Position numbers and translations under genes: made by a program. Below the pieces are notes generated by a model that did not search any database, was not told the DNA's origin, and saw nothing but the letters and a program-made list of their open reading frames with translations. Below, in pieces: positions 15,333-23,589 of a stretch of DNA of 64,000 nt. The stretch is taken from positions 1-64,000 of the forward strand of contig CASFCS010000014.1 in assembly GCA_949293245.1 (NCBI GenBank), given 5' to 3'. How positions within the stretch are numbered: the stretch's first letter is position 1; each line of letters opens with the position of its first letter. This DNA comes from an uncultured bacterium (GTDB lineage Bacteria > Bacillota > Clostridia > Oscillospirales > Oscillospiraceae).

Positions 15333-16055
15333 ATGAAGCGGTTCATTGTCTGTGACGATGACCCCCAATTTGTGGAGTACATCGCCCAGACCCTTCATGA
15401 GTTGTACGACCGGTGCACAGTGGAGCACATGTACGGGCCGGACGCCCTGGAGGCCTCCCTGCGGATGGACGCCGGCAGCGCCGATGTGCTTTTGGTGGAT
15501 ATCCAGCTGCGCTCCCGCAACGCCATTCAGATCATCCAGAAGCATCTCAAGCCCAGCACCTCTATGCAGGTGATCTACATCAGCGGCTACATCAACTACT
15601 GCACCGCCGTGTACGACACGCCCCACAGCAGCTTCCTGGTAAAGCCCGTCAGCCGGGAGGAGCTGAAAAAGGCAGTAGACCGGGCCTTCACCTCCCTGGA
15701 GCTCTCCCGCATGTCCCGCATCCCCATCAAGATCAGCAACGCCACCTCTATGGTGTCTCAGGACGAACTCATCTACGCCGAGAGCTCCGGCAGACGCATC
15801 CGCATCGTCACCGCCCAGGAGGAACTGGAGACCTACAGCAAGCTCTCCTCCCTGGCTGAGCTGCTGGACGAGCGCTTTCTCATCTGCCACAAAAGCTTTC
15901 TGGTGAACATGGACTATGTGAAGATTTTCTCCGGCACCAGCTTTCTCATGAACGACGGCACCGAGATCCCCATCAGCCAGACCAAGCGCAAAAGCGTGCG
16001 CCAGTGCTTTTTCCATTATATTGGAAACCTGTCTCAAGTGGAATCTACGTGCTGA
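15333..16055 (+). CDS. LytTR-family response regulator
   Basis: The 240-residue protein has a receiver domain (about residues 1-120) and a C-terminal LytTR DNA-binding domain (about 135-235). In the receiver, acidic residues CDDD lie near the N-terminus, the phosphoacceptor Asp is in VLLVDIQLRS, and the conserved Lys is in FLVKPVSREELKKA. The LytTR domain shows DELIYAESSGRRIRIVT and FLICHKSFLVNMDYVK. The start ATG at 15333 follows GGAGGAGG at ideal spacing. The probable partner kinase is the GHKL protein at 16793-18190, encoded convergently beyond a TetR gene. The divergent ABC operon is a likely target (inference). Confidence 0.93.
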   Translation: MKRFIVCDDDPQFVEYIAQTLHELYDRCTVEHMYGPDALEASLRMDAGSADVLLVDIQLRSRNAIQIIQKHLKPSTSMQVIYISGYINYCTAVYDTPHSSFLVKPVSREELKKAVDRAFTSLELSRMSRIPIKISNATSMVSQDELIYAESSGRRIRIVTAQEELETYSKLSSLAELLDERFLICHKSFLVNMDYVKIFSGTSFLMNDGTEIPISQTKRKSVRQCFFHYIGNLSQVESTC

Positions 16056-16128
16056 TCTTATTATAAAAATTAGTTTTACAGGTGTCAATATTTCCGCCCT
16101 AAGTTGTACAGATGGAGGGATTTGTCCA

Positions 16129-16728
16129 ATGTATCAGGGGAATAACCCCATTGCCCTGCAATCCAGGGAGTGGCTGATCCAGGCCCTGCTGGAGCTGATG
16201 GAGGAGATGCCCTACTCCAAGATCACCATTCTCACCATCTGCCGCCGGGCGGACCTGTCCCGGCAGACCTTTTATCACTTCTTTCGGGACAAGGAGGATA
16301 TCCTCCACTTCTACTTCCGGCGGATTTACCAGCAGTATTTCCGCTCTCTGGAGCGGCAGCAGGAGGTCTGTATCGACGACTTTTTCAGTCATCTGGCCGC
16401 CGTGGTGGGAGAGCACCGCCCCTTTCTGGACCTGCTGATCCGCAACGGCCTGGAGTCGGTGATCCTGGACGAGCTGCCCGGCTGCATCACCCTGTTCACG
16501 GCCCGCTTTGACCCGGTGGACGACAGCATGGTGTCCGATTACGCAGTGGCCTTTCTCACCGGCGCCCTCACTCAGATGCTGATCTGCTGGCTGAAAAAGA
16601 GCGATCCGGCCTCCCCCGCGGAGCTCTCCCAGCTGCTGCGGCGCATCCTGGCGGGGGAATATTTCACTGAAAATTTTCATTTTACCCCTTTGGGGGAGGA
16701 TGCCCCCACCGCCCCGCCTGCTCCATAA
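16129..16728 (+). CDS. TetR/AcrR-family transcriptional regulator
   Basis: The 199-residue protein begins at ATG 16129 (MYQGNNPIALQSREWL) behind GGAGGG. The DNA-binding helices are in YSKITILTICRRADLSRQTFYHFF (about residues 25-50), typical of TetR proteins, followed by KEDILHFYFRRI. The C-terminal region (about residues 70-185) resembles ligand-binding domains seen in Firmicutes regulators of the dihydroxyacetone-kinase activator (DhaS) or YsmM type. It lies 73 bases after the response-regulator stop and may be cotranscribed with it. Ligand and targets are unknown; the nearby exporter genes are the natural candidates. Confidence 0.88.
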   Translation: MYQGNNPIALQSREWLIQALLELMEEMPYSKITILTICRRADLSRQTFYHFFRDKEDILHFYFRRIYQQYFRSLERQQEVCIDDFFSHLAAVVGEHRPFLDLLIRNGLESVILDELPGCITLFTARFDPVDDSMVSDYAVAFLTGALTQMLICWLKKSDPASPAELSQLLRRILAGEYFTENFHFTPLGEDAPTAPPAP

Positions 16729-16748
16729 TTCACAGACAGATACAGCAA

Positions 16749-16788
16749 GGGACGCCCCGGATGTGCTCCGGGGCGTCCCGCATTTTTT
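16749..16788 (+). terminator. Terminator after the TetR gene
   Basis: A 13-bp perfect stem (GGGACGCCCCGGA and complement) with loop TGTGC is followed by a six-T run (16783-16788). It sits between convergent genes. Confidence 0.88.
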
Positions 16789-16792
16789 ATGA

Positions 16793-18190
16793 TTACTCCG
16801 CTGCATCCCCGCTCCCCGGCGTGTCCTGGGAAATCTCGGTGGGGATGAGGCAGATCGTCACCCGTACACTGCCTTCTGGCAGCACCTCCCGGAGCACATC
16901 CCCCTGGTAGCGCTGGGCCACAGTCTCCAGAATCTCCAGTCCCAGACCGTGGCGGTCCGGGTCCTCCTTGCTGGTGCGCCAGGTGAGGCCCCTGGGCTCT
17001 AGGGAGGCAGTGTTCTCCACCTGGATCCACAGGCACCCCCCCTGAAGGCGGGCCCTGCATACCACCCGGCGCTCCTGCCCCGGCTCCAGCCGCTGGCATG
17101 CCTCCACCGCATTGTCCAGCAGGTTGGACAGCACACACATCAGATCAATGCCCCGCACCCCCACCTCCTCGGGGCACCGGACCTGACAGTCCAGGGCAAT
17201 GCCCTCCTGGGAGCACCTGCGCCAGCACTGGGAGAGCACCGCGTTCACCACCAGGTTCTCGCACAGCTCCACCGGGGGGATGCCCCGGTATTCCTCTGAG
17301 ATCTGGCGGAAATAGTCCCCGGCAGCCTCAAACTCCTGCCGCTCCAGCATGATCTGCATGGTCTGCATGTGGTTTGCAATGTCGTGGCGCAGCCGGCGCA
17401 GCTCCTGCTTGCTCTCCTCCAGCGAGAGAAAATAGCGGTATTGCTGCTCCAGCTGGCGGTCCAGCTCCTCCCGCTCCCGGGTGAGGCGGCGGTAGGCCGC
17501 GTCGTCATGCAGGAGCTTGAGAACCATGGCCCCCAGCAGGGCGGGAAACACCATGCCCCCCAGCACCGCCAGCAGTTCCATGGGGGTGGACTGCCCCAGC
17601 AGGTTCTCCGCCGCGCTGTACAGACTCACATACTCCCAGGCCAGCCACAGGAAAAACAGGCTGCTGCACACCAGCAAAAACAGCCCGGCCGGTCGAAGAA
17701 ATGGAGAGGACAGTACCCGTGGCAGCACCCGCTGCAGCACAGCCAGGCCCACCGCCGTCAGTCCCCAGCAGCAGGCCAGAAACACAAGAAAGGCGGGCAG
17801 ATCCGCCGGCGTCTCGGCGTAGGTAAACCCCTCCGCCCCCAGGGCCGCCCCTCCGACGATGGCCGCCGCCGTAGCCAGAGACACACAGCCGTTGATGGCC
17901 AGGGACACCACATAGTTCCGGTACCACGGCCCCTGGAAACAGCAGCACACGGCGTACAGCTCCAGCAGTCCGAAAGCCAGCATCACCCCGGGCTCCATAT
18001 CCCCGGGGTTTTTCCCGGCAAAAAAGGCCGCCAGGTCCAGGGGCGCGGAGCCGAAGAGGGCCAGGATCCAGGGGATGTACCAGCGCCGCTGCCCCCCCTT
18101 GGGGGAGAACCAGCGCAGGCCGGCCCACAGCACGATGGCGCTGCTGCCCAGGAGATAGATCTCGCCGGTGACAAAACCGCAGGCCGTCAT
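16793..18190 (-). CDS. GHKL-type sensor histidine kinase (AgrC-like)
   Basis: The 465-residue protein has about six membrane segments in residues 5-235, then a cytoplasmic kinase. The phosphoacceptor His is in LRRLRHDIANHMQTM (about residue 270). The ATP-binding domain has an N box LSNLLDNAVEAC and a G box RHGLGLEIL. This architecture is that of AgrC/CitA-like kinases that pair with LytTR regulators. The gene is convergent with the LytTR and TetR genes rather than cotranscribed. No AgrB or AgrD-like peptide gene was found near it, so a quorum-sensing role is not supported. Its signal is unknown, and envelope stress is a reasonable guess from the adjacent ABC systems. Confidence 0.9.
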   Translation of the reverse strand: MTACGFVTGEIYLLGSSAIVLWAGLRWFSPKGGQRRWYIPWILALFGSAPLDLAAFFAGKNPGDMEPGVMLAFGLLELYAVCCCFQGPWYRNYVVSLAINGCVSLATAAAIVGGAALGAEGFTYAETPADLPAFLVFLACCWGLTAVGLAVLQRVLPRVLSSPFLRPAGLFLLVCSSLFFLWLAWEYVSLYSAAENLLGQSTPMELLAVLGGMVFPALLGAMVLKLLHDDAAYRRLTREREELDRQLEQQYRYFLSLEESKQELRRLRHDIANHMQTMQIMLERQEFEAAGDYFRQISEEYRGIPPVELCENLVVNAVLSQCWRRCSQEGIALDCQVRCPEEVGVRGIDLMCVLSNLLDNAVEACQRLEPGQERRVVCRARLQGGCLWIQVENTASLEPRGLTWRTSKEDPDRHGLGLEILETVAQRYQGDVLREVLPEGSVRVTICLIPTEISQDTPGSGDAAE

Positions 18191-18277
18191 TTCAGCTTCC
18201 CCCTCTCCCCGGCTGCGCCGGTTTTTTCTGTTATAGGTATTATATTCCCTTCCCGGACAGGCCGCAAGGGCAAAAGA

Positions 18278-18313
18278 GGGCCGGAAGCGGCGCCTTTTTG
18301 CCGCTTCCGGCCC
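18278..18313 (-). terminator. Terminator of icd
   Basis: A 14-bp perfect stem (GGGCCGGAAGCGGC and complement) around an 8-base loop lies just downstream of icd. The minus-strand tail reads CTCTTTTG. Confidence 0.8.
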
Positions 18314-18338
18314 TGTGTCACAAGAAAATCAGCGTGGT

Positions 18339-19547
18339 TTACATGGCCTCCACACGCTGGCGGATGGCCTCCAGGAATTCCCGTCCGGTGACCTTGCAGG
18401 CGGGGACCTCCCCCTCCCACAGACCGGCCAGGTCGCCGGTCATGGTGCCGCTCTCAATGGTGTCCACGGCAGCCTTTTCCAGCTTGTGGGCAAAGTCGGT
18501 GAGGGCGGGGATGTTGTCCAGCTCCCCCCGCTTGGCCAGGGCGCCGGTCCAGGCAAAGAGGGTGGCCATGGGGTTGGTGGACACCTGCTCCCCCCGCAGA
18601 TGGCGGTAGTAGTGCTGGGTAACGGTGCCGTGGGCGGCCTCGTACTCGTAATTCCCCTCGGGGGACACCAGCACGGAGGTCATCATAGCCAGAGAGCCGA
18701 AGGCGGTGGACACCATGTCGCTCATCACGTCGCCGTCGTAATTCTTGCAGGCCCAGATAAAGCCGCCCTTGGAGCGGATGACACGGGCCACCGCGTCGTC
18801 AATGAGGGTGTAGAAATAGGTGATGCCGGCGGCCTCGAACTTCTCCTTGTACTCCGCCTCATAGAGGTCGGCAAAGATGTCCTTGAAGGTGTGGTCGTAC
18901 TGCTTGGAGATGGTGTCCTTGGTGGAGAACCACAGGTCCTGCTTAGTGTCCAGGGCGTACTGGAAGCAGGAACGGGCAAAGGAGGTGATGGAGCTGTCCA
19001 GGTTGTACTGCCCCTGGAGGACGCCGGGGCCCTGGAACTGGTGGATGGTCTGGCGCTGCTCCGTGCCGTCGGCGGCGGTGAACACCAGCTCCGCCGTGCC
19101 CGCCCCGGGCACCCGGTACTCGGTGGACTTGTACACATCGCCGTAGGCGTGACGGGCGATGGTGATGGGGGCCTGCCAGTTCTTCACCACGGGGTTGATG
19201 CCCTTGACCATGATGGGCGCCCGGAACACGGTGCCGTCCAGAATGGCCCGGATGGTGCCGTTGGGGGACTTCCACATCTGAGAGAGCTTATACTCCTCCA
19301 CCCGCTGGGCGTTGGGGGTGATGGTGGCGCACTTCACCGCCACGCCGTACTTCTTGGTGGCCTGGGCAGCATCCACCGTCACCTGGTCCCCGGTCTCCTC
19401 CCGGTGGGGGAGGCCCAGGTCGTAATATTCAGTCTTCAGGTCGATGAAGGGCGTGAGCAGGATGTCCTTGATATCCTGCCACAGAATGCGGGTCATTTCG
19501 TCGCCGTCCATCTCCACCAGAGGGGTGGTCATCTTGATTTTTTCCAT
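18339..19547 (-). CDS. icd: NADP-dependent isocitrate dehydrogenase (eukaryotic-like subfamily)
   Basis: The 402-residue enzyme oxidatively decarboxylates isocitrate to 2-oxoglutarate in the cytoplasm. It begins [20 protein letters not shown] and carries the substrate loop [18 protein letters not shown]. The metal-binding aspartates are in [28 protein letters not shown], and [10 protein letters not shown] is in the coenzyme region. These features and the length place it in the homodimeric type II group found in eukaryotes and many gut Firmicutes, not the E. coli-type group. The start at 19547 is preferred because AGGGTG lies six bases upstream, while an upstream GTG lies inside that box. No other citrate-cycle gene adjoins it; a role in glutamate supply is likely. 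Confidence 0.95.
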   Translation of the reverse strand: MEKIKMTTPLVEMDGDEMTRILWQDIKDILLTPFIDLKTEYYDLGLPHREETGDQVTVDAAQATKKYGVAVKCATITPNAQRVEEYKLSQMWKSPNGTIRAILDGTVFRAPIMVKGINPVVKNWQAPITIARHAYGDVYKSTEYRVPGAGTAELVFTAADGTEQRQTIHQFQGPGVLQGQYNLDSSITSFARSCFQYALDTKQDLWFSTKDTISKQYDHTFKDIFADLYEAEYKEKFEAAGITYFYTLIDDAVARVIRSKGGFIWACKNYDGDVMSDMVSTAFGSLAMMTSVLVSPEGNYEYEAAHGTVTQHYYRHLRGEQVSTNPMATLFAWTGALAKRGELDNIPALTDFAHKLEKAAVDTIESGTMTGDLAGLWEGEVPACKVTGREFLEAIRQRVEAM

Positions 19548-19582
19548 GGGTATCACCCTGCCTTATGTCAGTGTTGCTTCCT

Positions 19583-19611
19583 ATTATAATGCGTAGGGAG
19601 CAGAGCCGCAA
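19583..19611 (-). promoter_or_regulatory. icd promoter
   Basis: Minus-strand TTGCGG (19606-19611) and TATAAT (19583-19588) are 17 bases apart. Confidence 0.78.
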
Positions 19612-19752
19612 GCCTTGAAAGCCGCGGTTTTGTGAAATGACGCGGCCTTGCCGCAGGAACAAACCGCGCTGCGGTTTATTCAATGGACATCATTATAAAA
19701 TGTCCGGCAGAAAATTACAAGTCCCGCGAACTCTGCCCTCCCCTATTTTTTC
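19612..19752. other. Intergenic stretch between the icd and asnA promoters
   Basis: The gap between icd and asnA spans 19548-19848 (301 bp) and contains both promoters. The middle part holds two small hairpins: AAACCGC-GCT-GCGGTTT (19661-19677) and GGACAT/ATGTCC (19685-19705). No open frame with a ribosome-binding site, T-box or other recognised leader was seen. Confidence 0.5.
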
Positions 19753-19781
19753 TTGCCATCGGGGCGGGAATCCGATATAAT
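19753..19781 (+). promoter_or_regulatory. asnA promoter
   Basis: TTGCCA (19753-19758) and TATAAT (19776-19781) are separated by 17 bases, about 68 bases upstream of the start codon. Confidence 0.8.
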
Positions 19782-19848
19782 ATCCTGTATTAGATTGCGG
19801 GGGGATGCCGGAACCTCTCCCCCCTCCCGCGCAAAGGAGCGAATGGGC

Positions 19849-20862
19849 ATGGAAAAAACCTACATCCCCGGGGGCTACTCTCCCCGGCTGAACCTCTACG
19901 ACACTCAGAAGGCCATCGGCCTGGTCAAGCGCCTCTTTGAGGACAGCCTGTGCGGCGCTTTGAACCTGCGGCGGGTCTCCGCCCCTCTGTTCGTGGAGGC
20001 CTCCACCGGCCTCAATGACGACCTCAACGGCGTGGAGCGCCCGGTCTCCTTTGACATCCCCGCCGCCGGCCGGGACGCCCAGGTGGTCCACTCCCTGGCC
20101 AAGTGGAAGCGCATGGCCCTCTACCGCTACCAGTTCTCCGTGGGGGAGGGGCTGGTGACCGACATGAACGCCATCCGCCGGGACGAGCTGCCCGACAACC
20201 TCCACTCGGTGTACGTGGACCAGTGGGACTGGGAGAAGGTCATCGCCCCCCGGGACCGCACCATCCCCTTCCTGCAGGACACGGTGCGCGCCATCGTGGG
20301 GGCGGTGTGCGACACCCAGTCCACCATGCGGGCGGTGTTCTCCTCCCTGGCCTCCCTGCCCCCCATCTCCCGGGACGTGACCTTCATCACCACCCAGGAG
20401 CTGGAGGACCTGTGGCCCGACCTCACCCCCAAGGAGCGGGAGAACACCTTCGTGAAGGAGCACCCCACCACCTTCCTCATGGGCATCGGCGGCGCCCTCA
20501 AGTCCGGCCAGCCCCACGACGGCCGGGCTCCCGACTATGATGACTGGAAGCTCAACGGGGACATCCTCATCTGGAACCCGGTGCTGGAGTGCGCCTTTGA
20601 GCTGTCCTCTATGGGCATCCGGGTGGACCCCCAGGCCATGGACGAACAGCTCACCATTGCCGGCTGTGACGACCGGCGGGCTCTCCCCTTCCACAAGATG
20701 CTGCTGGAGGGCAAGCTGCCCCTCACCATCGGCGGCGGTATCGGCCAGTCCCGGCTGTGCATGCTGCTGCTGGGCAAGGCCCACATCGGCGAGGTCCAGG
20801 CCTCCGTGTGGGATGCCGAGACCATGGATGCCTGCCAGGCCGCCGGAGTCATTCTGCTCTGA
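19849..20862 (+). CDS. asnA: Aspartate-ammonia ligase (asparagine synthetase A)
   Basis: The 337-residue enzyme makes asparagine from aspartate, ammonia and ATP. It is related to class II aminoacyl-tRNA synthetases. It opens METYIPGGYSP-like (MEKTYIPGGYSP). Recognisable family blocks are RVSAPLFVEASTGLNDDLNG, RPVSFDI, LAKWKRMAL, GLVTDMNAIRRDE, VYVDQWDWEKVI and the C-terminal GGGIGQSRLCMLLL. Length matches AsnA (about 330). ATG at 19849 lies nine bases after AAGGAG; the ATG two codons earlier is too close. The gene is monocistronic, between its own promoter and a strong terminator. Confidence 0.96.
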   Translation: MEKTYIPGGYSPRLNLYDTQKAIGLVKRLFEDSLCGALNLRRVSAPLFVEASTGLNDDLNGVERPVSFDIPAAGRDAQVVHSLAKWKRMALYRYQFSVGEGLVTDMNAIRRDELPDNLHSVYVDQWDWEKVIAPRDRTIPFLQDTVRAIVGAVCDTQSTMRAVFSSLASLPPISRDVTFITTQELEDLWPDLTPKERENTFVKEHPTTFLMGIGGALKSGQPHDGRAPDYDDWKLNGDILIWNPVLECAFELSSMGIRVDPQAMDEQLTIAGCDDRRALPFHKMLLEGKLPLTIGGGIGQSRLCMLLLGKAHIGEVQASVWDAETMDACQAAGVILL

Positions 20863-20888
20863 TCTTCCTCCGGCTCTGGCCGGAGATG

Positions 20889-20928
20889 GGCCCGGCCGCG
20901 GAGAGGCCCTCCGCGGCCGGGCCTTTTT
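20889..20928 (+). terminator. asnA terminator
   Basis: A 15-bp perfect GC-rich stem (GGCCCGGCCGCGGAG and complement) with a 5-base loop is followed by TTTTT. Confidence 0.92.
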
Positions 20929-20941
20929 GTTCCGGTTGCGA

Positions 20942-20970
20942 TTGACCTGAGGTCGAAAGTGCGGTATAGT
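20942..20970 (+). promoter_or_regulatory. Promoter of the CorA-like gene
   Basis: TTGACC (20942-20947) and TATAGT (20965-20970) are separated by 17 bases, 74 bases before the start codon. Confidence 0.78.
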
Positions 20971-21044
20971 TGTCATAAAGGGGGCCCGGTGGGGCCTCCC
21001 GTTCACCCAGAACGCAGGACCTTTTTAGATAAGGGGGGTTCCTT

Positions 21045-21980
21045 TTGAGCAAAGAGACCTTTTTCCGGGCCATGAACCGGGGACAATACAGCGAGAGTGA
21101 GGGGCTGGAGGGCAGTTCCTACTGCATCTTCACCGCCCCGGTGGATCTCCATGTGACCCACGACAACCTCCGCATTGAGGGGGAGAACATGATCCTGGAG
21201 CTGGTGTACGGCTTTCATTGGGCCCCCGGCGTCCTCCGCCTGCGGCAGGTGGGCTCCAACGTGGTGCTGGAGGAGTCCCCCACCGGCCAATTCCAGCAGT
21301 TTCTGGCGGACAAGCAGGTGAAGTACCTGGGCCAGCTGGTGATGTACGCCCTCCAGTTCAAGATCCAGGACCTGTCGGCCTGCATCCAGCGGTGCACCGG
21401 GGAGATGAAGCAGCTGGAGGACCAGCTGGACAACTGCCTGGACAACAGCGGCACCTACCAGCTGCTGGACTTCCGGCGGAGCTACACCGAGTGCGGCAAC
21501 ATGGTCATCGCCGTCAAGGAGATCCTGGCCCACATCGACAAGGGGTACTACCCCATGCAGATGCAAAACAGCTATGTGCTCCAGGGCCAGGTGATGCTGG
21601 AGTTCCAGTTCGTGGAGGAGCGGTATGAGCTGGCCAAGAACACCATCATCAAGGATTTCGACACCTATACTTCCATCATCAACAACAACATCAACCGCAG
21701 TGCCCGGCTTCTGAGCATCATCTCCCTGGCAGCGGTGACCCTCAACTTCCTGTTCGGCAGCCTCCTGGCCGTGAATCCGGTGCTGGGCATCGTGGGCGGC
21801 GTCGTGGTGGGAGGGCTGGCCGTGGGCGCCTCCTCCATGTACCGCATCAACAGACGGGTAGAAAAGCCCCTGGAGGCAGGGGATCGCCGTTTCTCTATTC
21901 CATTTCGCCGCCGCAAGCGCCTCACCCCCGCTCACAGCGTGGAGATGGTGGTAGGCGAAGAGCAGGGTTCCAACTCCTGA
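21045..21980 (+). CDS. CorA-like membrane protein of unknown function, without the GMN motif
   Basis: The 311-residue protein has a long soluble N-terminal part. Its helical stretches at about residues 100-215 (LADKQVKYLGQLVMYALQF, CTGEMKQLEDQLDNCLDN) are followed by two membrane segments near residues 224-270 and a basic C-terminal tail (FRRRKRL). The layout, including TSIINNNINRSARLLSIISLAAVTLNFLFG before the first segment, resembles CorA magnesium channels. However, the loop reads SLLAVNP instead of the CorA selectivity motif GMN, so magnesium transport is doubtful. It starts at TTG 21045, six bases after AAGGGGGG. The gene stands alone. Family membership is a weak inference from architecture. 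Confidence 0.75.
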   Translation: MSKETFFRAMNRGQYSESEGLEGSSYCIFTAPVDLHVTHDNLRIEGENMILELVYGFHWAPGVLRLRQVGSNVVLEESPTGQFQQFLADKQVKYLGQLVMYALQFKIQDLSACIQRCTGEMKQLEDQLDNCLDNSGTYQLLDFRRSYTECGNMVIAVKEILAHIDKGYYPMQMQNSYVLQGQVMLEFQFVEERYELAKNTIIKDFDTYTSIINNNINRSARLLSIISLAAVTLNFLFGSLLAVNPVLGIVGGVVVGGLAVGASSMYRINRRVEKPLEAGDRRFSIPFRRRKRLTPAHSVEMVVGEEQGSNS

Positions 21981-22037
21981 TGCCCTCTCCCCATTGATCA
22001 CAATCATGACCACTGGCCCTGCCTGTGGTTTGCACAA

Positions 22038-22127
22038 GCCCCCTTGAGGTATGTTCCGGGAAGAGCCCATGGGCTCATGGACAGTCTGTCAATCCTGCAG
22101 GCTTTCCGGACATACCCTCAAGGGGGC
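22038..22127. terminator. Long compound hairpin between convergent genes
   Basis: A 22-base left arm starting GCCCCCTTGAGG (22038-22059) pairs with the right arm at 22106-22127 with one bulge. The roughly 46-base loop contains further dyads, GAGCCCATGGGCTC and GACAGTCTGTC. It probably terminates transcription from both sides (plus-strand tail TGTTTTAC), but its size suggests a mobile repeat or structured RNA. Confidence 0.6.
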
Positions 22128-22131
22128 TGTT

Positions 22132-23586
22132 TTACTTATTCTCTTCTATATAAATCTGCAGGCTCAGGGCTTCGTCCTGCCGCTCTTTGGCAGTCTCCAG
22201 ATCATCAAAGTCCCCCAGAGCCCGCAGATCAATGGCGGAGGCGTCCACACCTATGCCAGGGTGCTCCGCCTGTTGGGCCAGGGTAATGGGGTAGCGCCCC
22301 TCCAGCTGCCCCCGGATGCTCTCGGTCCGCAGGAGACACACCTCCAGCAGCGTATCCACCGCCAGCAGATGGTCGGCATAGGAGCAGAAGGCGGTGGGGT
22401 CGGCCTCCACATAGGGGGCGATCATGGCCTGGGTCTGGCGGAGGACCAGCTCCCCCCTTCCGCTCTCCCAGTATTGGGACAGCAGCTGGTCAAAATAGTC
22501 GTGGTACTGGGCAAAACAGGAGCTGTCCTTCATCAGATTATGATAGAGGGGGCGGTTCAGCATGACCTCACCCCGGGCGGGGGTGTTCACCGGCCAGTTG
22601 ATGAGCACGTTGGGGTCCCGGATGGGATCGGTCATGCCCAGGGCGTAGGTGCCGAAGGCCAGGTTGTAGTCCCAGGGCAAGATGGACAGCACCCCGTCCT
22701 CCTCATAGAGAAAGTAGTTGTGCCCGGTGTGGCCCAGATAGCTGTCCCAGTTCATGGAAAACACCTGAACCGTGAAATACCGCAAAACCTCGTCCACATT
22801 TACCGCCGTCTCCAGGTTCTCCCCTGTGGACAGCACCTGCAGAGCCCCGATCAGCCGTCTCCGGTCTGCCATATCAAGGTCAAATTTGGCGTTATGAAAA
22901 ATATTGGGGTACCCGGCGGGGTCGTCCCCTGTATATTGCAGGGCCACGTCGGCATTCTCTGCGTTCAGCGAGCGGTAGTCCGGTTTATACAGCTGGCCGT
23001 AGTCCGGGCCGAAGTTCCGCCTGGCAAAGGCCTCCTCCGGCTCCTCGATGGCCAGGAACAGTCCCCAGGGCTGGCCGTTCACCGTCACCCAGGCATAGCT
23101 GCACAGGGGGGTGGGGACCTCCATGAAGGCCATCATGTCGTAGACCAGATAGGTCTTGAGATAGCTGTTGTCCTGAAAGGATGCATCCAGAGAGAGTTTG
23201 TCCAGACCGTAGTAATTCCCGCCGTCCACATACTGGTCAAACTCCAGCTTCAGGCTGTACCGGGACAGGCCGTATTCCTCCGTCAGCCGAAGGGAGTTGT
23301 TCCCCTTGGCCCGCAGACCCACCTGGTAAAATTCCTCCCCGTCAATGACCGCTGTGCAGGGGACATATACCTCCTCCGTGGCCTGGGCGACAAATCCCCT
23401 CCAGTCCTCCACCCGGAGATCGATGGTGTGGACGCGGCCGCTGTCAAAAAGGCGCGCGGCGTACCCCGGCGCGGAGCTGGCGGGCCGGAGGCCCAGTGCC
23501 TGGCCAAAGAAGAGAAGGGCTGTGAGCGCCAGGGCAAGGAGGACGGCGGCCCCGCAGATGCGGTCAATGTACCGGTGCCGGATCAT
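22132..23586 (-). CDS. CotH-family protein kinase
   Basis: The 484-residue protein has one N-terminal membrane segment (about residues 10-28, ICGAAVLLALALTALLFFG) and an external CotH kinase domain. Family blocks are VGLRAKGNNSLR, SLKLEFDQY, GLDKLSLDAS, YLVYDMM, WGLFLAIEEPEE and the acidic active-site motif LPWDYNLAFGTY. CotH proteins are secreted or spore-coat kinases that phosphorylate Ser/Thr-rich partners. Here the gene is the last of a tight cluster with a VTC-type polymerase and DUF4956, a combination known from many bacteria, and lies three bases from the DUF4956 gene. A possible substrate is the acidic repeat lipoprotein encoded upstream, although its repeats carry few Ser/Thr. That link is speculation. 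Confidence 0.9.
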   Translation of the reverse strand: MIRHRYIDRICGAAVLLALALTALLFFGQALGLRPASSAPGYAARLFDSGRVHTIDLRVEDWRGFVAQATEEVYVPCTAVIDGEEFYQVGLRAKGNNSLRLTEEYGLSRYSLKLEFDQYVDGGNYYGLDKLSLDASFQDNSYLKTYLVYDMMAFMEVPTPLCSYAWVTVNGQPWGLFLAIEEPEEAFARRNFGPDYGQLYKPDYRSLNAENADVALQYTGDDPAGYPNIFHNAKFDLDMADRRRLIGALQVLSTGENLETAVNVDEVLRYFTVQVFSMNWDSYLGHTGHNYFLYEEDGVLSILPWDYNLAFGTYALGMTDPIRDPNVLINWPVNTPARGEVMLNRPLYHNLMKDSSCFAQYHDYFDQLLSQYWESGRGELVLRQTQAMIAPYVEADPTAFCSYADHLLAVDTLLEVCLLRTESIRGQLEGRYPITLAQQAEHPGIGVDASAIDLRALGDFDDLETAKERQDEALSLQIYIEENK

Positions 23587-23589
23587 ACC

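Noticed and set aside
16793..18190. AgrC-like kinase as part of a peptide quorum-sensing system
   Set aside because: No AgrB-like protease or short AgrD-type peptide gene was found in the surrounding sequence.
19612..19752. Riboswitch or T-box in front of asnA
   Set aside because: Only two small hairpins are present, upstream of the asnA promoter itself, so they are not in its transcript.
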